A stretch of 64,000 nucleotides of DNA from Gerris lacustris (GCA_951217055.1 OX578280.1:15291394-15355393), one strand, 5' to 3'; shown: positions 23,325-34,215, counted from the stretch's first letter. The notes: a model not told the origin generated them from the sequence alone. Numbers and translations are program-made.

Positions 23325-24100
23325 CAGGGTGGGCAAAAAAAAAAACGCTCTTTTTTTAACACTTATAGCTCAGCTTCTGAATTAGATAGAGATATGGGGT
23401 CTGCGGGGTCTGAAAAATACATTCTTCTACTTTAAATTTCATAACTATAACTTAAAAAGCTATTGGGTGAAAGCCATGCAATGAAGGTTTGAAATAGGGT
23501 CTTAAATAAAAGTAGTTGTCTGGTATTATAGTTTTGATAGAATAAATTACCATATGGTGTGGGAGGGGGGGTCTTTTTAGGAAGTGGTAAGTGGTAGGAG
23601 TCCCTCAGTGTTATAATAAATGTTGAAAATGAGTTAAGCACAATGTTGCCTGAAATTGAAGATCAAATGCCAAATTACACGTTTATGCGAGATGGTGCCC
23701 CGACCCATCGCTCCTTGCAAACAATTCAATACTTGCAAGAGAATTGTCCAGACTTCAGGTAAAATTGTGCTTAACACATCTTCAATGTTTGATATAATTA
23801 TAACACTGAGGGACTCCTCCCACTTACCTGCGATGAACTCCCCCACCCCCTCCACCATATGGTAATTTATTCTATCAAAACTATAATACCAGACAACAAT
23901 TACTACCCGGACAACGACTTTCTTTAAGACCCTATTTCAAACCTTCATTGCATGGCTTTCACCCTATAGTTTGTTAAGTTATAGATATGAAATGTAAAGT
24001 AGAAGAATGTAGTTTTCAGACCCTGCAGACCCCATATCTCTATTTAATACAGAAGCTGAGCTATAAGTGTTCAAAAAAGTGCGTTTTTTTGCCCACCCTG
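23325..24100 (+). mobile_element. mariner-like fold-back with ~320-bp arms
   Basis: Ends CAGGGTGGGCAAAAAA (after TA at 23323-23324) and TTTTTTTGCCCACCCTG. The inverted similarity continues inward for roughly 320 bp on both sides, through GCTCAGCTTCTG/AGAAGCTGAGC, the CCATGCAATGAAGGTTTGAAA pair and TGAGGGACTCCTCCCAC with its partner. It stops at a ~118-bp central loop that holds a transposase fragment. CAGGGTGG-type ends and a TA flank fit Tc1/mariner relatives. The right flank is AA, so the second TA has been lost or mutated. Confidence 0.82.
23642..23761 (+). pseudogene. transposase fragment, mariner-type DGAPTH motif
   Basis: 39 uninterrupted codons with the motif MRDGAPTHRS around residues 15-24. 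In the Tc1/mariner/IS630 group the aspartate of (Q)DGAPxH is the second residue of the catalytic DDE/D triad. The downstream residues SLQTIQYLQENCPDF fit the helix after that motif. The N-terminal DNA-binding domain and the first and third catalytic residues are missing, so it cannot be active. It fills the unpaired loop of the fold-back and ends at a TAA where the right arm begins. Confidence 0.75.
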
Positions 24101-24377
24101 AATAATATCATCTTCAGTGTGCGTGTTAACTTAGTAAGAGTGAATTCTGTACTATTTTACAAATATTTATGACAAACTAACAGTGCCAGGTGGGGGTAGA
24201 CTAGGGCTGTGCGGGTAGGATTCCGGAAGGAACAAGGTAGGGATATGAGATATGGAGTTGAGATCTAAGGCGGAACCCAGTAAAGGTATGGTTCAGGTAT
24301 AACATTTTTGTCAACTGTTTATAGCTAATCAATAATTCCTTATATTACTATAACTAAAATTATTTACAATTACTTGA

Positions 24378-25116
24378 CATTATTGAAGCGAGCGTAAGCA
24401 AGCTTCTTACATTTAACAAACTATGCATCTTGCCTGTCTGTCTGTCAGTAACGTTTACGCGTGTGACGATGTTGATGTTGAGATCAACAGTAAAAGTTGA
24501 AATTTAGTATACATGATCCTCTTACTAATACTCAGGCTAAGTTCGTTGGACAGCGTGATCCGTCCAAGAGTTCGCGCGCAACGCTCGCGTAAACGAGAGG
24601 TTCAAAAATTAAATTGGAATTTCAGGACGGGAAAAGATTCTAATATCATCTATTCGATGAGACGAACATTTTTTTCAAATAACATTTTTTAGTAAAACCA
24701 ACAGCGACACCGCTATGAATTACTAAAGATTGCTAAAACTATTAAAGCGGACCTAAACGTTTATAATAGAGAAAACAACCTTTTTACCGATATCTTACGT
24801 TTTAACGTAACGATTTCAATAAAACTTCATAGACACCATCTGATGCACAATTGAAACAGGCATGCAAAATTTCAATTTGATACATGCAGTAGTTTGTTTG
24901 TAGCAAAGAGATACAAATTATAAATATTGAAATGGAGATGTGTGGTTAGAGGAATAGTAAGAATGCGGGGTGGTTCCCTTACTACTAGCCGCTGTACTAC
25001 TACCAGACCCATTATCTATCAACTCATCATGATTCACGATAATCTATTTTTTCAATATTCAATACATATTTATTACTGTACGCTCGCTTCAATGATAGAG
25101 CCACGCGATGCCTAGT
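24378..25116 (+). mobile_element. family C element, copy 2
   Basis: From ATTATTGAAGCGAGCG to CCACGCGATGCCTAG followed by T. Internal landmarks are shared with copies 1 and 3: GTCAGTAACGTTTACGCGTG, GTTCGTTGGACAGCGTGATC, CAACAGCGACACCGCTATGA, AACAGGCATGCAAAATTTCA and GCCGCTGTACTACTACCAG. The TCTG array is nearly absent. Confidence 0.85.
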
Positions 25117-25127
25117 TTAATAAATAT

Positions 25128-25685
25128 TGCTTCCGAGCTTACCGAAGGTAACGGAAGCATTGTGTTCACTTTTGAGAACGAAAAACTTTTATGCCTCCGG
25201 TTTTAAAAATTCCAAGACAGAAATCCGTTTCAGACGTCAGGGAACATTATTGGTCTCGTGTCTGTCTGTCGGTCTGTGTGTCCACGAATTATGAAACGTA
25301 CGACGATAACTTGAGTAAATGTCAACCGATTTTGATGAAATTTAGTAGACATGTTCATTTTACCAATGCCCAGGACGAGTTCGTTGGACAACATTATCCG
25401 TTCAAGCGTTCACGAGCAACGCTCGCGTAAACGTGAATTTCAAATTTAAAATTGGAATTTTCGGTCGGGAAAAAAATTTAAATTCATCTATTCAATGAGA
25501 CAAACATTTTTTTTCAAATACAATTTTTCAGTATAACCAACAGCGACACCGCTATGAAGTGATAAAGATCGCTAAAACTATTAATAGTTTTTACACAATA
25601 AACATTATAACAATAAAGTACATGATAGGATGCGAGGAAGCTATGTGCCACACTAATTGGCAGTCTATTTTTTATTGGTTTTACA
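25128..25685 (+). repeat. mosaic repeat: family F ends with a family C-like middle
   Basis: 25128-25370 matches the family F opening (GCTTCCGAGCTTACCGAAGG, ATGCCTCCGGTTTTAAAAAT). 25375-25600 matches the interior of family C (GAGTTCGTTGGACAACATTA, CAACAGCGACACCGCTATGA). 25620-25685 is the family F end GCGAGGAAGCTATGTGCCAC. Either the two families share ancestry or this copy recombined. Confidence 0.7.
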
Positions 25686-25799
25686 AGAGCAGCGTTTTTA
25701 AGATTAGATGTTTCAATAAAAAATGCAACACATGTGTCTTGGATAGCTCTTTGAATTTCCAAGTTTTCTAAGAGGTCCAATTTTTTTGGGCACAAGTGT

Positions 25800-26687
25800 G
25801 GAAGAAGTTCATAATTATCAAATTTGAAGTTTATATAGTTTACATATTTGAAGTTGATGTTGAGTTCAACATCAAAATTGATGTTGATAATAATGAATTT
25901 TAATTTCAGGTTACGTTAAAAATATTGATGAAATACTTTTAAATATTAAACTTAAAAAAATATTACTTGAATTAAACGCTGAAGGCTATTTCGATCCCAA
26001 ACTATTTTAGCTGTAGTAGAATTAAATTTAAAGCATGATTAAGCATTAACAGACAGGTCTGGGACTTGGTAGGAAAACAGGCCAGCCCTAAAACCCTTCC
26101 TTTAATACTCGTTCATCTAACCCCTTTCACTCAGAATATTAATATATATCATCCCTTTAGTTTAGAGTCGGAAAGCTTTCGAGCCCTTAAAATAACCACC
26201 CATCTAACGCTCAAGAATCTCTTGGCTTGGAATGGGGAAAAGATTTTGAATTGGTTCAAGAGATTAATTTCTTTTTCGAGGAGCCCATCCTCCCCCGGCC
26301 TACTTTTAGCTCTTGAATACGTGAGAGCCGATTTTTCATTCTCAAAAGAGAAATCAAACGGAAAAAGGGTCAAAAGCAAGAAATTAAAAGGAAAAAAAGT
26401 TAAAAATTAACGACCTTTTTTATGAAAAAAATTTTTTTTTTTTTTTTTTTAAATACCATATCAAATAATTCAATAATGAAGAAAAAAAAAACCCTTTTAA
26501 AAGACCAGAATAGACCAACAAAATGTAAATAAATAATATAATAAAGGACAATTTTTCTTTTTAATCTGTATAAAGTGAATTTTTATGAAGCACATTAAAA
26601 TTTTAAGGTTATACACATATTTCATTTTAGTGGTATACTTCATATAATACTTCCAATATTTCTTTTGAAAAAAAATGTTTAATAAGT

Positions 26688-26689
<2 letters not shown>
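25800..26689. other. stretch with one long unrecognised frame
   Basis: A plus-strand frame of 114 codons (26066-26410) and an overlapping minus-strand frame exist. Neither resembles a known family nor carries splice or start context I trust, so I do not call a gene. Confidence 0.35.

Positions 26690-26755
<66 letters not shown>
26690..26755. repeat. (TA)n microsatellite
   Basis: Uninterrupted TA run. Confidence 0.95.
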
Positions 26756-26757
<2 letters not shown>

Positions 26758-27121
26758 ATTCATTTTGTACTTATTGTCAACTAAAAATAATCCTACTATA
26801 AAATTCAAACAATTAAGGTTAATAAATGAATAAAAAATGAAAGTATACATTAGAACATAATATAAAATTAATATTAATAAAAAAGTATTCTTTATTTTCT
26901 TTAAATTTATTTAAATCTAAATTTTTGAGATAATAAAGAAGGGGAAGAAGGGGGTCGGTCGGAACAGTATAAAAAAGAATTTTGCTTTCAAAGGGTAACA
27001 ATCGAAGGGTCTTCAATTACCCTAAAAAATATATAATAGTATAGATAATAAAATGTATGGATTTGATGAACTTAAAAAAAGAAAATCTCAGAAAGGCTTT
27101 TATTTATCTTTATTTAACTTT

Positions 27122-27250
27122 CGTTTGAATAAAAATAGTCTACCAATTAGTGTGGCACATAGCTTCCTCGTGTACTTTAATCATTTTATACTTTTACAAC
27201 CTATTATTTCCATTTATTTAATAGCTTCTCCCTTTTTACAAGCTTTTATT
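27122..27250 (-). repeat. family F end fragment
   Basis: Carries ACCAATTAGTGTGGCACATA and GCTTCCTCGTGTACTTTAAT, the outer end of family F seen reversed at 25620 and again at 40920. Confidence 0.7.
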
Positions 27251-27826
27251 TAACCTGCAATGTTCGTATGTATGTATGTTGGGGTCAACTCTTGCAACTG
27301 ATTTTTTAAAGCAGTTATCCTCAACCGATTGAATTGAAATTTTGCATACACGTTTAGTTTGGATGACAATGCATGGTTATAGCTAAGTTACGTAATTCTA
27401 AATCCAATATGGCGGACAGTTCAAGATGGCGGACTATTTATTTTTTAAGCACGCCCATGATATGGGTATTAAATGAAAGGGTTTGCTGAGAAGAATAGGA
27501 AAAATAAAATGACTTCACTCTAAATCCAATGGACTAGTTATTTTTAAGCACGCCTATGATACGAGTATCATAAAATAAAATATATGAAACAAATTGTGAT
27601 ATTTTTACCACCACTTTACTAAAATTTGAACATTTGTAATTATATTATAGATTATAGGTGCGATAGAATGAGTTTTGAGGAAGTGGGTGGGGGAGGGGAG
27701 GGGAGGGGGGGGGGGGGGGGAGAGTTACTTATTAGATAATATGTAATATGGGAAGGCAGACACTGCCTTCCCGTGCGCCTTGGCACTTTCGGTGATACAG
27801 GATACAGGGATTTATAAGGGTCATTG
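27251..27826. other. gene-free stretch with a G-rich tract
   Basis: 27340-27480 holds a CATGCATACACG / ATGGCGGACAGTTCAAGATG repeat-like segment. 27679-27723 is a G tract with several GGGG runs. The antisense Pro-rich frame is a product of that tract. Confidence 0.5.
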
Positions 27827-27834
27827 GTTTTGAC

Positions 27835-27973
27835 CAGTGGCGTATCCAGGGAGGGCACAGGCTACTTGTTGCATAAGTAGTTCCCTTTTCTTGTTACCAC
27901 TACGAATCCCGCCCCCAATCTAAGCTGACTTAGAATGTGCCCCCTCCAGACCTTGCCGCTGGATACGCCACTG
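27835..27973. mobile_element. 139-bp hAT MITE with perfect TSD
   Basis: Perfect inverted ends CAGTGGCGTATCCAG and CTGGATACGCCACTG are flanked by the exact 8-bp repeat GTTTTGAC at 27827-27834 and 27974-27981. CAGTGGCG is a common hAT terminus. Confidence 0.92.
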
Positions 27974-27981
27974 GTTTTGAC

Positions 27982-28587
27982 TACAGACCCCAAAAATGAA
28001 TTAAAGCCGAAGACTTAAGCCTATATAATATGAAATACTTGTTACCTAACCCCGGCATAATCGATAGCATTTTTCCCTCACGTTTTCGCCACCACGTGAG
28101 TGTAACGTCCAGACTTTTATCTATTATTTATCATCGAAATATCTCGGCAATTAAGGGGGGGGGATGTTACATTATTAATTAAATTGTAATTAAGTTAAAA
28201 ATTTCATTAGTATTCAATATTTTATTTGACTTACATGCTTCATACAATTTTATTTCTAATTACCATATTTAGTTTCATTAATTTAACTTTTTTTTATATA
28301 TTTTATTCATTGTTCTCTTACTACTTATAAAATAAACTTAGAAGAGATGCTAGAAAGTGAGTAGATAATAATTATATATTAGCGTTAAAAAAAATAATGG
28401 ATCTGAAATTAGATGCCAGATAGTAAAGCTTTTGGATATAATGAAGTTCTTTAAACAAATTCTATCGCACTTATAATTATTATAAGTGTGTACAATTAGT
28501 ATTATATAACTTTTACTAAATATATTAAAGCCTAAGATTTGAAATAATTTTATTTTTCAAAATTATAGTCGATGCTATGAAGAAGAA
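27982..28587. other. gene-free AT-rich stretch
   Basis: No supported feature. Confidence 0.5.
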
Positions 28588-28757
28588 GATGATGTGGCAC
28601 TTCTTTAGACTGTTGCTCCCCACATAAATATAGAAGGTAACAGTCTAAAGAAGGTGGACGGAATGTTATTCTTTAGACTGTTACTTCTCTTATAAGAAAC
28701 AGAAGGGAGTAACAATTTAAAGAAGGTGGACGGAATGTTCTTCTTTAGACTGTTACT

Positions 28758-28850
28758 AAGGAGCCAGGGTGACCGAGGTGCTAAAGACACCACGCAGCTA
28801 TCACTGAGTCGAGGCAACTCGAGGTCGTGGGTTCGATCCCGGGCCGTGAT
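28758..28850 (+). ncRNA. tRNA-like head of the SINE
   Basis: The A-box region resembles Ser/Leu tRNAs (GACCGAGGTG...TAAAG). A possible long variable arm GAGTCGAGGCAACTCGAGG precedes a perfect B box. It should serve as an internal RNA polymerase III promoter. Confidence 0.6.
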
Positions 28851-29229
28851 ACTCTGAATTGCATCTACGAATCGCGGACGGAGCAGGGCGAGGGACACCC
28901 CCTGAGGGGTTCTCTTCCCCCACGCTGTCAAGTGGGTTCGATCCGTGTCATGAGATGTGATATGTATCTATGGTTCGAGGACGGAGTAGGGCGAGGGCAC
29001 CCCCTGAGGGGTTCTCTTCCCCCACACTTTGACGCACGCTCATATAGCTTACTAATGACCACATCATACTCGCTTCGGCGGAACAATGTACAAATGTATG
29101 ATATGTGAAGTAGCTGGAACACTCCACCACGGGGAAAGTAAAATGGGTCCACTGTAGGCCTGATCGCGAGGTTCGAACAAGTGGTTTGTCCTACCCGTCA
29201 AGTAGGAAGTACTAGGTAACTACTACTAC
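28758..29229 (+). mobile_element. SINE with tRNA-Ser/Leu-like head and (TAC)n tail
   Basis: Flanked by a 12-bp direct repeat TAGACTGTTACT (28746-28757 and 29230-29241) made from family I sequence, so it inserted into that MITE. The head has an A-box-like TGACCGAGGTGCTAAAGAC and a B box GGGTTCGATCCC at 28829-28840. About 100 bp containing GTGGGTTCGATCC, GGGCGAGGG and CCCCCTGAGGGGTTCTCTTC is then repeated (28860-28925 and 28930-29030). The tail ends in TACTACTACT. Retrotransposition relies on LINE enzymes. Confidence 0.85.
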
Positions 29230-29482
29230 TAGACTGTTACTTCCCTTATAAAAAACAGAAGGGAGTAATAATCTAAAGAAGGTGTACGGAATGTTCAACT
29301 TTAGTATGTTACTCCTCTTATTAAAAAAAGAAGTGTGATGTCCCTTTGTCCTAATGTACATTGGAATAAATATCCCTTTGTCCAAAAAGTTATTTAGACA
29401 AAGGAATGCAAAAATAATGATATCCATTTATATCCAAAAAAAAAACATAGCGTGTAACAATCTGAAGAAGTACCGATGATGC

Positions 29483-30130
29483 TATACAAATAAATGAAAA
29501 CGACTAAGAGAATATATGAATAATTATTTGATTGATTTGCCAAAGATAAAAAAAAGTACAGAGATACTGAAATCAATAAACGTACAGGGACAAAGGATAT
29601 TTCGATCAACGAAATTAAGTTTACTTCAAGAGACAGGACTCCTTCCTACTTCATACAGGAGCTACATCAAAGGAATTATAATAATGAAATTCAAGAATCT
29701 GCTACACTTGTTTACTTACAAGATAACATACAACAAATTCGAAACTTCTTTGTGCTCTTGATTGAATTTTGTAACAGAAGACATTATGCAAATAACGTAC
29801 CTCTTTGGCTATTTAAAATTAATAATCAAGTTTATTTGAGACAGTTCAAATAATTAGGTTTATATATAAAAAAAGGAATTAGTGACAACTAATATATTAG
29901 TATGAAAATAATGATCTCAACTGTATGGAAAAATACGAGAAGCTAATTAGAATATTTGTTTTTTTGGCATGAAGATCTATCTTGGAGAAATTAGGTACTG
30001 AACATTATTTCTTGGAGAAGCCCAAGAACAAACAAAATTAATTTTATATTAAAATTTTCACTACTAACTATCTTATAACTAGAATCCAAAGGGTTTGAAA
30101 GAATATGGTAAAGAAAGTAAAACAGCTTAC
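29483..30130. other. gene-free AT-rich stretch; putative intron 3' of the RLVDPP exon
   Basis: If the exon at 30131-30628 is real, this begins its downstream intron on the minus strand. Short frames here are unconvincing. Confidence 0.4.
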
Positions 30131-30628
30131 CATAGCTGCTGTTGAGTGGGCTGAGGCCTATGATGGAGGTGCTGAGGTGTGGTGGGAAGGCGGTGAGGTC
30201 TCGGTGGAGGAGGCGGTAGGGCCGGCGGTGGACAGACACACCCGGATACGTAGCGACCACCGGACACGCCGACATATTCTCTTTCCGTTACAGGGCAGTG
30301 GTGAGGATCCACCAACCGAGGCGGGTCTACCAGTCTAGGTGGGTCGACCAGCCGAGGAGGATTGACCAGCCGAGGGGGGTCGACCAACCGTGGTGGGTCG
30401 ACCAGTCTCGGCGGGTCGACCAATCTCGGCGGGTCGACTAACCGCGGCGGGTCTACGAGTCTAGGTGGGTCTACGAGACGGGGTGCGTCGACTAATCGAG
30501 GATGACCCGTGTCGTAGCCAGAGGATCTGTAACGGAGGTACCTTGATGGTACGTACCTCTCGACTGGAGCATGAACCGACCACTGACTGTCTTCCGCCAT
30601 ACCCCCGCCACCAACCCCGACCATCCAT
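30131..30628 (-). CDS. internal exon, RLVDPP-repeat proline-rich protein
   Basis: Product not recognised. On the minus strand an acceptor (TATTTGTTTCAG, pyrimidine-rich) precedes 30628 and a donor (CTATG then GTAAGC) follows 30131, giving a 498-bp exon. One base completes a codon, 165 whole codons follow, and two bases start the next; the length is a multiple of three. Counting from the ATG at 30624, residues 1-42 are Gly- then Tyr/Ser/Arg-rich. Residues 43-108 are eleven hexapeptides: one RLVDAP, eight RLVDPP, one RLVNPP and a final RLVDPH. Residues 109-165 carry HCPVTEREYVGVSGG, a GCVC pair and a polyproline stretch (PPPALPPPPPRP), then His/Gln/Pro-rich sequence. The repeat codons vary freely at silent positions (Arg as CGA, CGT, AGA, CGG; Leu as TTA, CTC, TTG, CTG) while the peptide is constant, so selection acts on protein. 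GC content is far above the surroundings. No membrane segment or known domain is visible; it may be a disordered scaffold with SH3-type ligands (inference). Neighbouring exons are not in view. Confidence 0.62.
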
Positions 30629-30785
30629 CTGAAACAAATATCAACAACATTAAAAAAAAATCAGTGTATGAAGAAAAACAAGAGTTTAGAGCTTTGTCCA
30701 CATCTTTTGAGAAAAGGTGGTTCGTAAAAGAGGAGATTAAGGAATTTTGGTAATTCTTAAAAGAGTCAGGGTCAAGAGACAGACA

Positions 30786-31600
30786 TCAGGTGGAACCAAT
30801 TTCATGTAAAAAAATGTTATATTTGGAAACCCAGTTGTAGCCCCTGGAATTGGGCGAAGAGGCATCAAGAGCAAGCATTCTTTCTAAGAACAATCTTGGA
30901 AGTCTCACTTCAGACATATTAATAATTTTTAACCATAGAGATGTCATTTTTTTAAATACAGTTGCACCAGGAGGAGAAAGGCCAATTTCTAGTCTAATTA
31001 AATGGTGGGGAGTATTTTTAGGAAGGGAATAAAGAATTTTGAAATAGTTAGATTGTACTGAGACCAAGTTTTCAACATAATATGGAGCCCAAACTTCTGA
31101 TGCATATAAAAGAGTACTAGAAATAAGGGAGTCATGCAGCTTTATCTTGGTGTCCCAAGAGTTTGATTTAGAGGATATAAGGATAGAAACTGCTCTGGAC
31201 ATGGCAACTTTAGCTTTAGACACAAACTGGAGTGATGTGCTAGAATTTTACAGGTACTAGAAAACAACACACCCAGGTAATTGTATGATTTTACATAACT
31301 TATCAACTCCGAGTCAAATCTAAGGGGGCGCAGCTTTTTTGGTTTATTAGAAAAACGAAATTGTACTGCTTTGGTCTTATCAACATTTAGTTTAAGAGCA
31401 TTTAAATTACAGTACTCATACAGATTGTCAAGCATTTCTTGAGCGTCAGTCCAGCTCTTAGATAGTAAAACTTAATCATCAGCACACAAAAGCATAATTA
31501 AGAAATGTTTAGCTGAGATTTTTACCCCTGCCAACCCCTTGGACTTAAAGAATTGGACAATGTCAGCTATGAATAAAATAAACAAAAAAAGTATATTAAA
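30786..31600 (-). pseudogene. LINE reverse transcriptase remnant (non-LTR retrotransposon)
   Basis: Minus-strand translation gives, in order, a LFIADIVQFFKSKGLAGVKI segment, the catalytic CADD box at 31475-31486 followed at once by a TAA (31472-31474) and VLLSKSW, then LNALKLNVDKTKAVQFRFSN and YNYLGVLFSS. After a frame change near 31250 comes KLHDSLISSTLLYASEVW and LPKNTPHHLIRLEIGLSPPG. This is the palm, thumb and post-RT order of I/Jockey-like LINEs (family knowledge). A stop inside the active-site strand and a frameshift make it inactive. It lies in the same orientation as, and about 160 bp upstream of, the RLVDPP exon acceptor, so probably within that gene's intron. Confidence 0.75.
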
Positions 31601-31905
31601 GTATCAATTTAGCAAAATTTAAAGAGCTCAGACGGTTGAAATTAATCTGGAGCTTTCTGCGGGTTACTTTCGACATCCAAATTACATAACAATCATATGA
31701 GTACTTTTAAAGATATAGGTGTAAATAAATGTATGCTTGTGCGCATGTGGAAGAGAAACAAATGGGAACAAAAGTTTGAAACGTATTAGGGACCAACCTT
31801 ACAAAATTGCATTAAAGTAGGACGAGTAGCTTTTAAGATAAGTTGGCATAGAACGATCACTTGCTTACTAGCTCCCTTGGTAATCTTGGAAGCAAATAAC
31901 ATTTA
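31590..31905 (-). repeat. family F fragment
   Basis: Matches the family F order on the minus strand: GGTTGAAATTAATCTGGAGC, ATATAGGTGTAAATAAATGT, GTGGAAGAGAAACAAATGGG, then GAACGATCACTTGC and GGTAATCTTGGAAGC. Confidence 0.7.
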
Positions 31906-32640
31906 TAAATTATATTAGGCTTAATTAATATTAGGCTTAATTTATATAAGGCTAAATCTTTATTAGGCTTAAGAAACAAATTTTCGAGTTATTAAATAAA
32001 ATACAGCTTTTAAGCAGCACCTAAATTAAATTTTACTATAAGTTTCAAGTTATAAACTTAAAAAGTAAAACATAAGAAATAAAAATTATTTCATTTTAAT
32101 CAACAATTTAAAATTCATATTTTAAAATACTTCGGGTCATTTACTTAATGTTATAATATTTATATCAATGTTAGTTATTAAATTTTGAACAATTCTTTTA
32201 AAAGAGTTTTTTTTTTTAAATAATAATTTCGCTTGCAAAACTTTATTTGCGTGTGTAAGAAACTTTTAGTCAAGTAAATTATTATTCATTACGATGTTTT
32301 CCTTCTAATAAATGCATATTTTAATACTGCATTATTCCAAGTCAAATTCACGACATAGTCTTAAAAAAAACGCAGGGATTATATACTAAATTCCATGTGT
32401 AGTTTCAATTTAGGATTTTTACTTAAGGTTAATATTACATACTTATAATTATTTTCATGTTTGGCGAGCAAAAAAGAGCTGCCACGATAAAATATCAAAG
32501 ATAAGTTAATACCAATAGCTTAAGATTATTTCTAAGTCAACATTATAAACATTTTAACATGAATGTCTTGATCACGGGATTTTACTGATGCATTTGTTAA
32601 TTAAAATAAAATATTTTTTTTAAAAAAAAAAGCAATAGTT
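31906..32640. other. gene-free AT-rich stretch
   Basis: TTAGGCTTAA is repeated several times at 31914-31975. Nothing else supported. Confidence 0.5.
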
Positions 32641-32649
32641 ATTTATGTA

Positions 32650-32870
32650 ACTAGGCAGCAAAATGGAATTTTACTGACGAGTGATTAGATTAGCCTCCGA
32701 GCCGAAGGCGAGGACAGGCTATGATAATAACTGCCGAGGCAGGTAATTTACCTATTTGAATAAACGAGGCAGAAATGTTTCCTTTGCTGCCTTGTTGCAT
32801 ACAATATTTTATCTACTTGCGGCAGAAAAATGAAGCTGCTAAAATGTTATCTTTATTAATATAACATAGT
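32650..32870. repeat. family K, left arm
   Basis: Contains TTATCTACTTGCGGCAGAAA at about 32808. The complement of this word, CTGCCGCAAGTAGATAAA, appears at 36331-36348. The two may be the ends of one element later interrupted by the hAT element between them. Confidence 0.5.
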
Positions 32871-33284
32871 TAATAACTGTGTTATAAATGTGTCATATTA
32901 ATAAAGATAATAACATATGTATTAACTAAAATTAATGTTCAAATAAGAAACTTGGGAATAATAACCAATAAGTGATAAGCAATCTATAACAACAAAATAC
33001 AAAACACACGTTTATAACACAAATAACTTCTCAATGAATAATGTACGCAATATAAAATATTTATTTATATTTTTACTAACAAATTACTAAAAGTATTAAA
33101 GCAGTAGCGTACACAGAAAATTTTTTCGGGGGGGGCCCAACCTAATTTAACTTATATGCGGGTTTAGCATACCCCATAATTTATTATAATTGTAATTTCT
33201 CCCCCTTTTCAAAACTCTAATTTCAATTTCTAACCTCATATTTAATTTAATTAAAATCCTATGAGGTAACACCTCACTATGTGA

Positions 33285-33770
33285 TGTGATCGTTCTAAAG
33301 AACGATTATGTCTCCGATTCCAATAATTCCAAGACAGAAATCTGTTCCAGTTATCAGACATTTTTGATCCCGTTTCTGGCTGTTAGTCTGTCTCTCGCTC
33401 AATCATGGCGAACAATTCTTAAAAACTACTCTTTCGATTTTAATGAAATTCGGGTGGCAGTTAATTAGCCTATAAAAAGTCCATAGTTGGTCCTATATAA
33501 GGTCCAATCTTCTGGTCCCATTTCCCTCCACCACATTTCTCCACCTGCCACCATTTCTCTTCCACATGTGCACACACATACATTTATTTACACCTTATCT
33601 TCAAAAATATTCATCTGATTTTATAAAACTTATCTGATAGAAGCTCACAGATTAATTTTAACTGCCTGCGCTGTTTAAATTTTGGTAAATTGATACTTTA
33701 AATCATGTAAAAATCAAACCAATTTTGACTAATTTAAAAAAGGAGGGAAAATTGAGTAAATTTAACATGA
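33285..33770 (+). repeat. family F copy, right-facing member of an inverted pair
   Basis: ATGTCTCCGATTCCAATAAT, GATTTTAATGAAATTCGGG and TCTTCCACATGTGCACACAC follow the family F order. The next copy is in the opposite orientation. Confidence 0.8.
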
Positions 33771-33774
33771 ATAA

Positions 33775-34215
33775 AGTATCAATATAGCAATATTTTAAGA
33801 GCGCAGGCGGTTGAAATTATTCTTGGGTTATCTGCGGGCTACTTTAAACAAACCATTAGAATTTCATAAAAACAGATGAGTACTTTTGAAGATATAGGTG
33901 TAAATAAATGTATGTCTGTGCGAATGTGGAAGAGAAATAAATAGGTGCAGAAGATTGAAACTTATACGGGACCAGCAATGTTATAACCTGGCTAATTATG
34001 ACCTACCATCAAAATTTCAATAAAATTGGACGAATAGCTTTTAAGATATGTTGGTTCGCAAAAATTGAAGGACAGGCGGACACGGGACCCAAACTGTACC
34101 CTGATGTTGAACAGATTTCTGTCTTGGAATTTTTGAAATCGGAGACATAAAAATTGTTCGTTCTTCAGAACTGTCACATATCTTCCGTTTCCTTTAGTAA
34201 GCTCGGAAGCAAAAC
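33775..34215 (-). repeat. family F copy, left-facing member of an inverted pair
   Basis: Opposite orientation to the preceding copy: GTGTAAATAAATGTATGTCT, GACCAGCAATGTTATAACCT-like sequence, GACCTACCATCAAAATTTCA, then TTTTTGAAATCGGAGACAT and CATATCTTCCGTTTCC. The 127-codon frame across it is incidental. Confidence 0.8.

Larger units (their letters stand above)
28596..29474. mobile_element. family I MITE, copy 2, split by a SINE
   Basis: Ends match family I copy 1. Flanking 8-mers GATGATGT (28588-28595) and GATGATGC (29475-29482) are a one-mismatch target duplication. The interior is larger than copy 1 because internal inverted motifs are repeated and because a ~470-bp SINE sits inside. Confidence 0.82.

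Noticed and set aside
26066..26410. 114-codon plus-strand frame
   Set aside because: No recognisable motif, an overlapping open minus frame, no splice or promoter signal, and a Lys-rich end produced by A-rich sequence.
30105..30338. Plus-strand frame opposite the RLVDPP exon
   Set aside because: Shadow of the minus-strand exon. Splice sites and silent-site variation support only the minus strand.
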